A DNA stretch of 10,674 nucleotides from Oscillospiraceae bacterium (GCA_017483405.1 JAFUWP010000364.1:1-10674), one strand, 5' to 3'; positions 1 through 6,085 are shown, counted from the first letter of the stretch. The notes: a model not told the origin generated them from the sequence alone. Program-made: numbers and translations.

Positions 1-1
1 A

Positions 2-388
2 ACAAGATATTCCAATACGCCCGAAACAGCCTGCTATCAGCTGGGAAACTGGAAAGCATGTATGAAAAATACCGAAGATGCAGACTTAGTTCCGGAAATT
101 ATGCCGTATCTGCAAAAAATCTTCGAGAAAAGTACGTTTTCAGGACTGACTTCTGCATGTAAGGCTTTTCTGAAAGAACATCAGTTTGAAAAAGTATGGT
201 TCTGCGGTGTGAATACCGATTGCTGTGTGCTGGCAACGATGCTCGCCTGTTATGATTTCGGGCAGGACTGCGCAGTGATAGGAGATTTATGCGCCTCTAC
301 AGTAGGAATTCCGGCGCACGAATCGGCACTCGAACTGATAAGGCATAACATGACTCCGGAACGTGTTGTGCGCTCCGATGCCCTGTGA
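2..388 (+). CDS. Isochorismatase-family cysteine hydrolase, 3' part (5' end outside window)
   Basis: The reading frame is open from the left edge to the TGA at 386-388, giving the last 128 residues; family members are usually about 180 residues, so roughly a third is missing. The first ATG in the window (62) is internal, because the frame continues upstream of it. The fold is recognised by the motif GVNTDCCV (fragment residues 69-76), which matches the family's catalytic G-x-x-T-D-x-C-V segment with C75 as the likely nucleophile, and by the Lys in FEKSTFSG (K43), which fits the catalytic lysine. Family members hydrolyse amide or ether bonds in small metabolites (nicotinamide, isochorismate, N-carbamoyl compounds). 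The substrate here cannot be read from the fragment, and the Asp of the triad lies outside the window. It is probably cytosolic. A terminator overlaps its stop codon, so it ends its own transcription unit. Confidence 0.85.
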   Translation, partial: TRYSNTPETACYQLGNWKACMKNTEDADLVPEIMPYLQKIFEKSTFSGLTSACKAFLKEHQFEKVWFCGVNTDCCVLATMLACYDFGQDCAVIGDLCASTVGIPAHESALELIRHNMTPERVVRSDAL

Positions 389-407
389 TTTTGCAGGGCA
401 TTTTTTT
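378..407 (+). terminator. Intrinsic terminator of the isochorismatase-family gene
   Basis: A perfect 8-bp stem ATGCCCTG (378-385) / CAGGGCAT (394-401) encloses an 8-nt loop and is followed by a T run (401-407). The left arm lies within the last codons and the TGA sits in the loop, so stop and terminator overlap. Confidence 0.85.
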
Positions 408-419
408 AGTTAACAGATA

Positions 420-448
420 TTGACGATTCCGGCGGAGTGTGCTATAAT
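420..448 (+). promoter_or_regulatory. Sigma-A promoter of the VWA-LRR-AAA operon
   Basis: The -35 box is TTGACG (420-425) and the -10 box is TATAAT (443-448), with a 17-bp spacer and a TGC extended -10 element just before the -10. Transcription should start near 455, giving a leader of about 35 nt to the ATG at 489. Because the -35 box lies at 420-425, an in-frame TTG at 420 cannot be the start codon of the downstream gene. Confidence 0.88.
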
Positions 449-488
449 AAGATTATCGGTTATTTTGATTCGGAAAGAAGGGGAGTAT

Positions 489-1934
489 ATGGAAAATCAG
501 GAAGAAATATTCCGGCCGGAACATAGAAAATCAGAACTGTCTCCGGAACAGATTGCCAAACTCGAAAAAGCAGATGCTCTGGCAAGACAGATACTCGAAT
601 ATGCCCGAAATACATTGTTCATGAATCTGCGGTTTATGAAAAATGCACTCGGCCGATGCGATTTCGTCCCCTATATGGGAACGGTTTCCGCAGATGCGCT
701 GTGCTTTTATTACAATCCGCTGTATATTCTGAAAGAATTCGAGAAAAATCAGAACCGGATTACAAGAACATATCTGCACATGGTACTGCACTGTATTTTT
801 CAGCATCAGTTTGTGAGTCCGTATATCCGGCGGAATCTGTGGAATCTCTCATGTGATATTGCAGTGGAAAAGATGATTCAGGAACTGCATTTCGACAGTC
901 TGGATAAATCTCCGGAAGCCAAGCAGGCTCGCGTATTGCAGAATCTGGAACAGAATGTCAAGTACATGACCGCCGAAAAGATTTATGATTATTTTACCAA
1001 TCAGAATCTTTCGGATGAGGACTGCGAACAGATGCAGAAACTGTTTGAAGATGATAATCATAATGTCTGGTATGAAGGTGCTGGAGAATCTATCCTGACC
1101 GAACTCCAGAGCGGAAAGGCTTTTGCTGATAAAATGAACGGGAAAAACGGTATGCACGGCGATTCCGAACAGGATGATTTCGCCGAAAGTGAAGCCGTCC
1201 GCAAAATGTGGCAGAAACTTTCTCAGCAGATTCAGGTCGATTTGGAAACCTTCTCCCAGCAGTACGGCAAAAATGCAGGCAGTATGATGCAGAATCTTCT
1301 TGCCGTGAATCGGGAACGATGCAATTATGAGAATTTCCTTAGAAAATTCGCCGTCCGCGGTGAAGTCATGAAAGTCGATACCGATTCGTTTGATTATAAT
1401 TTCTACTGTTACGGTCGCTCCGTCTATGAGGAAGTCGCTTTGATTGAACCGCTGGAATATAAAGATGTCAAGCGCATTCGGGAATTTGTCATCGCGATTG
1501 ATACTTCCGGTTCAGTTGCCGGAAAAACCGTGCAGAAATTTATTCAGAAAACTTATAATATTCTCAAATCGCAGGAGAGTTTTTTCTCTAAGGTGAATAT
1601 TCATATTATTCAGTGTGATACGGTCATTCAGGAAGATGTGAAAATTACATCACAGGAGGAATTCGATGAATATCTGAAACACATGACTCTGAAAGGTTTC
1701 GGCGGAACGGATTTCCGGCCGGTGTTCGGTTATGTGGATAATTTAATCAAAAAGAAAGAATTCACCAATCTGAAAGGCCTTCTGTATTTCACAGACGGAT
1801 GCGGTATCTTCCCAATCCGTGAACCGGATTATAAAACCGCATTTGTCTTTGTGGATGACGGCTATAATAATTATGATGTCCCTGTATGGGCAATTCGTGT
1901 CATGCTGACAACTGATGATATTATGGAGGGGTAA
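489..1934 (+). CDS. VWA-domain protein with N-terminal metallopeptidase-like region (DUF2201 type)
   Basis: This protein has 481 residues. ATG 489 is chosen because AAGGGGAG (478-485) precedes it and the in-frame TTG upstream lies in the promoter. The N-terminal half resembles the putative metallopeptidase domain of DUF2201 proteins: H97-M-V-L-H101 with H106 nearby, then a helix containing D123. The Glu expected in HExxH is Met here, so peptidase activity is doubtful. Residues about 333-475 form a von Willebrand A domain with a complete metal-ion-dependent adhesion site: D338-x-S340-x-S342 (DTSGS), T407 in FGGTDF, and D436 in YFTDG. There is no signal peptide or membrane segment, so it should be cytosolic. 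VWA proteins encoded beside MoxR-type ATPases act as partners of the ATPase, as ViaA does with RavA. The gene is first in its operon, 2 nt before the LRR gene. The family call is firm; the role is inferred from context. Confidence 0.86.
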   Translation: MENQEEIFRPEHRKSELSPEQIAKLEKADALARQILEYARNTLFMNLRFMKNALGRCDFVPYMGTVSADALCFYYNPLYILKEFEKNQNRITRTYLHMVLHCIFQHQFVSPYIRRNLWNLSCDIAVEKMIQELHFDSLDKSPEAKQARVLQNLEQNVKYMTAEKIYDYFTNQNLSDEDCEQMQKLFEDDNHNVWYEGAGESILTELQSGKAFADKMNGKNGMHGDSEQDDFAESEAVRKMWQKLSQQIQVDLETFSQQYGKNAGSMMQNLLAVNRERCNYENFLRKFAVRGEVMKVDTDSFDYNFYCYGRSVYEEVALIEPLEYKDVKRIREFVIAIDTSGSVAGKTVQKFIQKTYNILKSQESFFSKVNIHIIQCDTVIQEDVKITSQEEFDEYLKHMTLKGFGGTDFRPVFGYVDNLIKKKEFTNLKGLLYFTDGCGIFPIREPDYKTAFVFVDDGYNNYDVPVWAIRVMLTTDDIMEG

Positions 1935-1936
1935 TC

Positions 1937-2710
1937 ATGCCGTTTCAGATTCAGCATAGGATATTGACCGGATATACAGAAGAATCCGGCGTGACGGAAA
2001 TCATCGTTCCGGAAGAAATCAAAGCAATCGGCGATGAATGCTTTCTCGATTGCAGACAGCTAGTTTCGGTGATTCTGCCGGATGGCCTGACAGAAATTCC
2101 TTATCGGGCTTTCAAGAACTGCACCAGCCTGAACAGCATCCGCATTCCGGAAACGGTCATCACAATAGGAGAAGGCGCATTTTCCGGATGCGAATCCCTC
2201 AGAGAACTGACAATTCCGCCAAATCTGGAATATATCGGCGAGTATGCCTTCTATGGTTCTGAACGCCTGATGAAATTCCGGCTGTCAGACGGGATTATCA
2301 GAGTCCGCATGAGTGATATTTATCAGAATCAGGAAGATACTGCACTCCTGAAAAAATTCCTCTGCGAGAAGAATCCTGAACAGAAAAGAAAACTCTTTTT
2401 CAAAACGGAAAATACAAAATATAAATCCGCCATGGCATGTTATCTCCTGATTTCCGGTCAGGCAGATGACGAAATCAGGAAACATGTCAGAAAAAATATC
2501 ACCAGAACTACGAAATTTTATATGGACAATCGGGAAACAGAAGGCCTTCAGGAATTATTTTCTACCGGATTCATCACTAAATCCAATATAGAAAAATTAC
2601 TGGAATATGCAATTGCAAACAGTTATCATGAAAGTTATCTTCTGCTTTTGGAGTATAAAGACAAGCATATCGGATTTCAGAATCCGGCAGATAAATTGAA
2701 ATTATCATAA
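1937..2710 (+). CDS. Cytoplasmic BspA-type leucine-rich-repeat protein with helical C-terminal module
   Basis: This protein has 257 residues. ATG 1937 lies 5 nt after GGAGGGG (1925-1931), which sits in the end of the VWA gene. Residues about 19-110 are four leucine-rich repeats of exactly 23 residues (19-41, 42-64, 65-87, 88-110), each with the LRR_5/BspA pattern I-x-I-P-x-x-(V/L)-x-x-I-(G/P)-x-x-A/C-F-x-x-C. Residues about 130-257 are predicted mostly helical, with an ankyrin-like segment near 216-246 (IEKLLEYAIANS, then YLLLLEYKDK). BspA-type repeats are commonly found on exported surface proteins, but there is no signal peptide, anchor or membrane segment here, so it should be cytosolic. 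Sitting between the VWA and AAA+ genes, it may be an adaptor or substrate-recognition subunit; that is inference. The repeat assignment is firm; the C-terminal fold is uncertain. Confidence 0.85.
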   Translation: MPFQIQHRILTGYTEESGVTEIIVPEEIKAIGDECFLDCRQLVSVILPDGLTEIPYRAFKNCTSLNSIRIPETVITIGEGAFSGCESLRELTIPPNLEYIGEYAFYGSERLMKFRLSDGIIRVRMSDIYQNQEDTALLKKFLCEKNPEQKRKLFFKTENTKYKSAMACYLLISGQADDEIRKHVRKNITRTTKFYMDNRETEGLQELFSTGFITKSNIEKLLEYAIANSYHESYLLLLEYKDKHIGFQNPADKLKLS

Positions 2711-2724
2711 GGAGAATTGTTTTT

Positions 2725-4233
2725 ATGAATATCAAAGACGCAAAAGAACAGATTAAAAATGCCGTGACTGCCTATCTGACCAAAGATGAACTCGGCAGAT
2801 ATATCATCCCTCCGCATAAGCAGAGACCTGTCTTTCTGATGGGTCCTCCTGGAATCGGAAAGACAGCCATCATGGAGCAGATTGCTTCGGAACTCGGCAT
2901 CGGCCTGCTTTCCTATTCGATGACGCATCACACAAGACAATCCGCCCTCGGTCTGCCGTTAATCAAGCATACCACCTATCAGGGCAAGGAATATGACGTT
3001 TCTGAATACACTATGAGCGAAATTATCGCCTCTGTCTATGATATGATGGAAACTTCCGGCATTCAGAACGGGATTCTCTTTCTGGATGAAATCAACTGCG
3101 TTTCCGAAACGCTGACCCCTATCATGCTCCAGTTCTTGCAGTATAAGGTCTTCGGGAAACATGAAGTCCCTGCCGGATGGATTGTCGTTACTGCCGGCAA
3201 CCCTCCGGAATATAATCATTCCGTCCGTGAATTCGATATTGCTACATGGGACAGACTCAAACGCGTTGACATCGAACCCGATTTCGATGCTTGGAAAGAA
3301 TTCGCTTATCTCAGCGGTATGCATAATGCCATCATGACTTATCTGGAAATCAAGAAAGGCAATTTCTACAAAGTCGAAACCACTGTTGACGGCAAAAGCT
3401 TCGTTACTGCCAGAGGCTGGGACGATTTGAGCCAGATGATTCAGCTCTATGAACATCATAAACTCCTTGTCGATGAAAGACTTATCAGCCAGTACATCCA
3501 GAATAAGCATATTGCGCAGGATTTCACAGTTTATTATGATTTATATCTGAAATATAAAAGCGACTATCAGATTCAGGATATTCTTCAGGGCAGAGCCTCC
3601 GGCGAAATCAAGGCCAGAGCCAGACGCGCAAAATTCGATGAGCGTTATGCTCTGCTCGGCCTCATGCTCAATGCGGTCATGGCCGATATGCGAAAAGCTG
3701 TCGAAACAGAAGATGTTCTCGCGGAACTCCTGAAACTCCTCAAGGAGAAAAAGCCTTTACTGTCAGGAACTAAAGAAACAGCTATCGCGACACTGCATGA
3801 ATTATATCTCCGCGAAAAACAGGAATATGAAAACGGTATGACCTCCAAGAGCCTTTCCCGTGAGAAACAGACTCAGCTCATCAAAATCATGTCTCTGCTC
3901 CAGAAACATGCCGAACTGGTGCAGAAATCCTTCTCGGAACAGCCGTTTGAAATCATCAAGAGAGACTTCAACCGCCGTGTTGCGGAATTCCAGCAGACTG
4001 CCCAGACTGTTTCCGATTATACAGCCAATATGTTCCGTTTCGGTGATGAAGTCTTTGCCGGCGGTCAGGAATTAACTATTCTCGTGACGGAACTCACTGT
4101 CAATCCGTACAGTGCGCGGTTCATCAGCGAATACAGAGTAGAGGAATATTTCATTCACGATAAAGAATTATTATTCCATCAGAGACAGGTTGATATTCTT
4201 ACCGAAATCAAAAGTCTCGATATTAATGAATAA
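2725..4233 (+). CDS. MoxR-like AAA+ ATPase
   Basis: This protein has 502 residues. ATG 2725 is preceded by AAGGAGAA (2709-2716), which overlaps the stop of the LRR gene. The AAA+ core spans about residues 5-260: Walker A GPPGIGKT (40-47), Walker B ILFLDEI (117-123, with D121 and E122), sensor 1 in TAGNPPEYN (N159), candidate arginine fingers at R177/R180, and a sensor-2-like arginine at R230 in TARGWDDL. The layout resembles MoxR-type ATPases, which work as ring-shaped remodelling chaperones with VWA-protein partners. The remaining 240 residues are helical and charged, and I recognise no domain in them. No membrane segments are seen, so it should be cytosolic. It is the third gene of the operon with the VWA and LRR proteins and is closed by a strong terminator. 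The ATPase call is firm; the client is unknown. Confidence 0.9.
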   Translation: MNIKDAKEQIKNAVTAYLTKDELGRYIIPPHKQRPVFLMGPPGIGKTAIMEQIASELGIGLLSYSMTHHTRQSALGLPLIKHTTYQGKEYDVSEYTMSEIIASVYDMMETSGIQNGILFLDEINCVSETLTPIMLQFLQYKVFGKHEVPAGWIVVTAGNPPEYNHSVREFDIATWDRLKRVDIEPDFDAWKEFAYLSGMHNAIMTYLEIKKGNFYKVETTVDGKSFVTARGWDDLSQMIQLYEHHKLLVDERLISQYIQNKHIAQDFTVYYDLYLKYKSDYQIQDILQGRASGEIKARARRAKFDERYALLGLMLNAVMADMRKAVETEDVLAELLKLLKEKKPLLSGTKETAIATLHELYLREKQEYENGMTSKSLSREKQTQLIKIMSLLQKHAELVQKSFSEQPFEIIKRDFNRRVAEFQQTAQTVSDYTANMFRFGDEVFAGGQELTILVTELTVNPYSARFISEYRVEEYFIHDKELLFHQRQVDILTEIKSLDINE

Positions 4234-4247
4234 TCTTTTCAGAAATC

Positions 4248-4281
4248 TGCCTGCCGGAACGGTTTCCGGCAGGCAATTTTA
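4248..4281 (+). terminator. Terminator of the VWA-LRR-AAA operon
   Basis: A perfect 12-bp stem TGCCTGCCGGAA (4248-4259) / TTCCGGCAGGCA (4264-4275) has a 4-nt loop and begins 14 nt after the ATPase stop. The following tract (ATTTTAT) is a short, interrupted U run. Confidence 0.8.
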
Positions 4282-4328
4282 TACAAAATTCAACAGCAAA
4301 TTTCTTATTTCTTTTAATATCAAAACGC

Positions 4329-4357
4329 TTGACAAATACACTTGAATGTGCTATAAT
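4329..4357 (+). promoter_or_regulatory. Consensus promoter of the tRNA-Leu/tRNA-Ser unit
   Basis: TTGACA (4329-4334), a 17-bp spacer, then TATAAT (4352-4357), with TGC directly upstream of the -10 as an extended element. All positions match the sigma-A consensus, as expected for a stable-RNA promoter. Transcription should start near 4364, where a small 6-bp hairpin (GCAGTC 4364-4369 / GACTGC 4378-4383) would form the 5' end of the precursor. Confidence 0.9.
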
Positions 4358-4394
4358 AATAAAGCAGTCGGAAATAAGACTGCAAAGAGAATAT

Positions 4395-4481
4395 GCGAGC
4401 GTGCTGGAATTGGCAGACAGGCTAGCTTGAGGTGCTAGTGTTGGAAACGACGTGTGGGTTCAAGTCCCGTCGCTCGCACCA
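4395..4481 (+). tRNA. tRNA-Leu (anticodon GAG), CCA encoded
   Basis: The acceptor stem GCGAGCG (4395-4401) pairs with CGCTCGC (4471-4477), followed by discriminator A4478 and a genomically encoded CCA (4479-4481). The anticodon stem CTAGC (4422-4426) / GCTAG (4434-4438) encloses the loop TTGAGGT, so the anticodon is GAG (4429-4431), reading CUC/CUU leucine codons. A long variable arm and the T-loop sequence GGTTCAAGTCC fit a class II tRNA-Leu. Confidence 0.95.
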
Positions 4482-4513
4482 ATCTCTTTTTTAATTTCAT
4501 ATTCTCTAAGGAT

Positions 4514-4602
4514 GGACAGATGGCTGAGCTGGTCTAAGGCGCACGACTGGAAATCGTGTAAGCGTTAGTAGCGCTTCGAGGGTTCGAATCCCTCTCTGTC
4601 CG
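4514..4602 (+). tRNA. tRNA-Ser (anticodon GGA), CCA not encoded
   Basis: The acceptor stem GGACAGA (4514-4520) pairs with TCTGTCC (4595-4601), with discriminator G4602. The anticodon stem CACGA (4542-4546) / TCGTG (4554-4558) encloses CTGGAAA, giving anticodon GGA (4549-4551) for UCC/UCU. The long variable arm (around 4561-4578) is typical of tRNA-Ser. The bases after the discriminator are CTG, so CCA must be added after transcription, unlike in the tRNA-Leu 32 bp upstream. The two genes appear co-transcribed. Confidence 0.95.
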
Positions 4603-4606
4603 CTGG

Positions 4607-4647
4607 AAACAGCCACTTTTAAAAAATTAAAAGTGGCTGTTTTTTTA
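4607..4647 (+). terminator. Terminator of the tRNA unit
   Basis: A 16-bp perfect stem (4607-4622 with 4627-4642, core ACAGCCACTTTT / AAAAGTGGCTGT) has a 4-A loop and runs into a T tract (4640-4646), only 4 nt after the mature tRNA-Ser end. Confidence 0.92.
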
Positions 4648-4678
4648 TTTCTAATTTAACAGTACGACAGTTTTAAGA

Positions 4679-4715
4679 AAAAACCTTCCGGAATTCATCG
4701 TTCCGGAAGGTTTTT
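4679..4715 (-). terminator. Terminator of the Lar-type gene (symmetric, possibly bidirectional)
   Basis: A 15-bp stem (4679-4693 with 4701-4715, core CCTTCCGGAA / TTCCGGAAGG) has a 7-nt loop. Read on the minus strand it starts 4 nt after the TAG/TAA-side end of the Lar-type gene and ends in a U run (4683 down to 4678). The plus strand also carries TTTTT after the stem, so it could back up the tRNA terminator. Confidence 0.85.
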
Positions 4716-4718
4716 CTG

Positions 4719-4919
4719 TCATCTGCTTTTCTTTTCGGAAGTTTCCGGAGCGGAGACTCTCCGATTCCATGCTTCGATAGCATCCAGTTTGTTGGCATAA
4801 TGTACGGTATGGCATCCGCAGACAGCACACTGTACTATCTTGGTTTGTTCCCATGATTCAGCCAGATAAGCATCATTTCCGCAGAAGGGACAGTTTTTCA
4901 GTTTAATTTCACGATTCAT
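4719..4919 (-). CDS. Small zinc-ribbon protein of the Lar (restriction alleviation) family
   Basis: This protein has 66 residues from ATG 4919. The start is set by AAAGGAG, whose GGAG covers 4931-4928, 8 nt before the ATG. An in-frame GTG three codons further out overlaps that Shine-Dalgarno site and is therefore rejected. Near the N-terminus are CPFCG and, about 20 residues later, CAVCGC, two CxxC knuckles that should bind one zinc. The C-terminal AIEAWNRR is typical of Lar-family proteins, which share the pattern CPFCG ... C..CG ... AI..WN.R. The founding Lar protein of the Rac prophage modulates the EcoKI restriction-modification enzyme, but most small homologues are untested, so a true anti-restriction role is not shown here. 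The gene has its own promoter and terminator and no phage genes around it. Family membership is likely; function is open. Confidence 0.8.
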   Translation of the reverse strand: MNREIKLKNCPFCGNDAYLAESWEQTKIVQCAVCGCHTVHYANKLDAIEAWNRRVSAPETSEKKSR

Positions 4920-4955
4920 GTGTATCACTCCTTTTTATCTTTTTGGCCAGATAAT

Positions 4956-4984
4956 ATTATACAACATTTTACAGAAAAAGTCAA
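4956..4984 (-). promoter_or_regulatory. Promoter of the Lar-type gene
   Basis: On the minus strand, TTGACT (4984-4979), a 17-bp spacer and TATAAT (4961-4956). Transcription should start near 4949, leaving about a 30-nt leader that contains the ribosome binding site. There is no extended -10 element. Confidence 0.82.
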
Positions 4985-5007
4985 TATTTTCAGAAAAATT
5001 TTTTTAA

Positions 5008-5862
5008 TTATATTTCCGGTTTCCGGCATATAATTTTTGTTGCGGAAGGGTCAATCCGATGCTGTTCCAGAATCAGGGTATTGATTTTATCAGCGCGAAT
5101 CATACCGCCGGAAGGATTTTTCACGCTCTCGATGTCGGAAACAATATCCAAATCTACAGTAGAATATTCAAAAGCCAGTGTCGTATTGATTAATTTACAG
5201 TTCTGCATGACCAGATTTTCCATATAGCAGAACCCCTGTTCGCTCTCTATGGTGCAGTTGATGAATGTGATATTTTTCGAGTTCCAGCCGATATATTTTC
5301 CGGAAAGATAAGAATCATAGACAGTGACATTTTCGCAGTTCCAGAAAGCATCTCTGCCGAGGATTTTCGCGTTGCGGATTTCAGCATTCCGGATGGAATC
5401 GAATGCATAATTCCCTTTCAGAGTCAGATAATTAATTTCCACATTCCGGCAGTTCTTCGCGAAATAATCGCCCGATGCCGTCACCTGCCGGAGCTGAACA
5501 CCGTTATTTTCCCAAAGCGTTTCTTCGGCATGGGGCAGACTGACATTTTTCAGGAAAACATTATTGCATTTCCGGAAGGATTTCGGCGCACTGAACAGCG
5601 AATCCGTGACTTCAATATCGCTGGTATACCAGAATCCGGCGCGGGCATCTTCCTCGATGATGCAGTCCTGCAAACGGCATTTCTGACTGTACCAGACAGG
5701 GTATCTGCTCCGGAACGTACAGCCATATATTTCCATATTCTGACTGTGTTTGAGCGGTGATTCTCCGGTTTCAAAAATCGTATCAAAAATAAGCAGATTT
5801 TCGGCATTGTATAAGGCTCTTTCTGAATTGAAAATTCTCTGATGTACTTCATGATAAGTCAT
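5008..5862 (-). CDS. DUF3737 family protein (right-handed beta-helix)
   Basis: This protein has 284 residues, about the normal length for DUF3737. ATG 5862 follows AGGAGA (5880-5875) at 12 nt. Recognisable family features are the early segment FETGESPLKHSQNMEIYGC (about residues 31-49), then WYSQKC, and WNSKNITFINC towards the C-terminus. Throughout, short strands ending in N, C or F recur about every 20 residues (for example CNNVFLKNV, CRNVEINYL, IRNAEIRNA, CENVTVYDS), the pattern of a parallel beta-helix like that of pectate-lyase-type folds. No catalytic function is established for the family and no signal peptide is seen, so it is probably cytosolic. The gene is transcribed divergently from the sigma-factor gene and shares its promoter region with it. 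No clear terminator follows, so transcripts may run on into the Lar-type gene. Family call firm; role unknown. Confidence 0.88.
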   Translation of the reverse strand: MTYHEVHQRIFNSERALYNAENLLIFDTIFETGESPLKHSQNMEIYGCTFRSRYPVWYSQKCRLQDCIIEEDARAGFWYTSDIEVTDSLFSAPKSFRKCNNVFLKNVSLPHAEETLWENNGVQLRQVTASGDYFAKNCRNVEINYLTLKGNYAFDSIRNAEIRNAKILGRDAFWNCENVTVYDSYLSGKYIGWNSKNITFINCTIESEQGFCYMENLVMQNCKLINTTLAFEYSTVDLDIVSDIESVKNPSGGMIRADKINTLILEQHRIDPSATKIICRKPEI

Positions 5863-5899
5863 AATTAAAATTCATCTCCTGATGTTTGTGATTTTCTCA

Positions 5900-5928
5900 A
5901 TTATAGCACGACTGGCAGAATCTGTCAA
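5900..5928 (-). promoter_or_regulatory. Promoter of the DUF3737 gene
   Basis: On the minus strand, TTGACA (5928-5923), a 17-bp spacer and TATAAT (5905-5900), with TGC just upstream of the -10. This is a full consensus extended promoter. Its -35 box lies inside the left arm of a perfect palindrome, so a protein bound there could block it. Confidence 0.88.
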
Positions 5929-5946
5929 GTTTGACTTGACAGATTC
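5918..5946. promoter_or_regulatory. 13-3-13 bp palindrome between divergent promoters, candidate operator
   Basis: The left arm GAATCTGTCAAGT (5918-5930) and right arm ACTTGACAGATTC (5934-5946) are perfect inverted repeats separated by TTG. Each arm contains a consensus -35 hexamer, one for each divergent promoter. The predicted transcription starts (near 5893 minus, near 5971 plus) both lie outside it, so it is not in either RNA and is better read as a DNA-level operator than as a terminator. The binding protein is unknown. Confidence 0.65.
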
Positions 5947-5964
5947 CTGATTCAGAGGTATCAT
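5936..5964 (+). promoter_or_regulatory. Promoter of the sigma-factor / membrane-partner operon
   Basis: TTGACA (5936-5941), a 17-bp spacer and TATCAT (5959-5964). The -10 is one base off consensus and lacks the TGn extension, so this should be weaker than the divergent promoter. Its -35 box is the right arm of the palindrome. It gives a leader of about 115 nt before the sigma gene. Confidence 0.7.
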
Positions 5965-5997
5965 GAATTCTGAAAAAAATTTTTAAAAATAGCTGTC

Positions 5998-6022
5998 ACA
6001 TTCCGGATGTTTCCGGAAATGT
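5998..6022 (+). other. Hairpin in the leader of the sigma-factor transcript
   Basis: ACATTCCGGA (5998-6007) pairs with TCCGGAAATGT (6012-6022) with one bulged A and a 4-nt loop. There is no proper U run after it, so it is not a clear terminator. It could slow or shape the transcript, or be incidental to the frequent TTCCGGAA octamer. Confidence 0.35.
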
Positions 6023-6085
6023 TCTTTATGAAAGCAGAAAATTATGCATAGTTTACAGGCTTTATCACAGGGGAGGGAACACAGC

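Noticed and set aside
420..488. TTG start extending the VWA protein by 23 residues
   Set aside because: The TTG is part of the -35 box of the operon promoter and would lie upstream of the transcription start; ATG 489 has a strong ribosome binding site.
1994..2266. Tandem DNA repeat in the LRR gene
   Set aside because: The 23-residue periodicity is at protein level; the DNA copies are too diverged to be a nucleotide repeat, and it is not CRISPR-like.
2959..3510. 183-codon open frame antisense to the AAA+ ATPase gene
   Set aside because: It is a shadow of a clear ATPase gene; no ribosome binding site or recognisable domain, and codon use does not fit.
4514..4990. tRNA-Ser as an integration site for a mobile element carrying the Lar-type gene
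   Set aside because: I found no second copy of the tRNA 3' end in the window and no integrase; the Lar-type gene has its own ordinary promoter and terminator.
5918..5946. Palindrome read as a terminator
   Set aside because: It has no U tract and lies upstream of both predicted transcription starts, so it should not be transcribed from these promoters.
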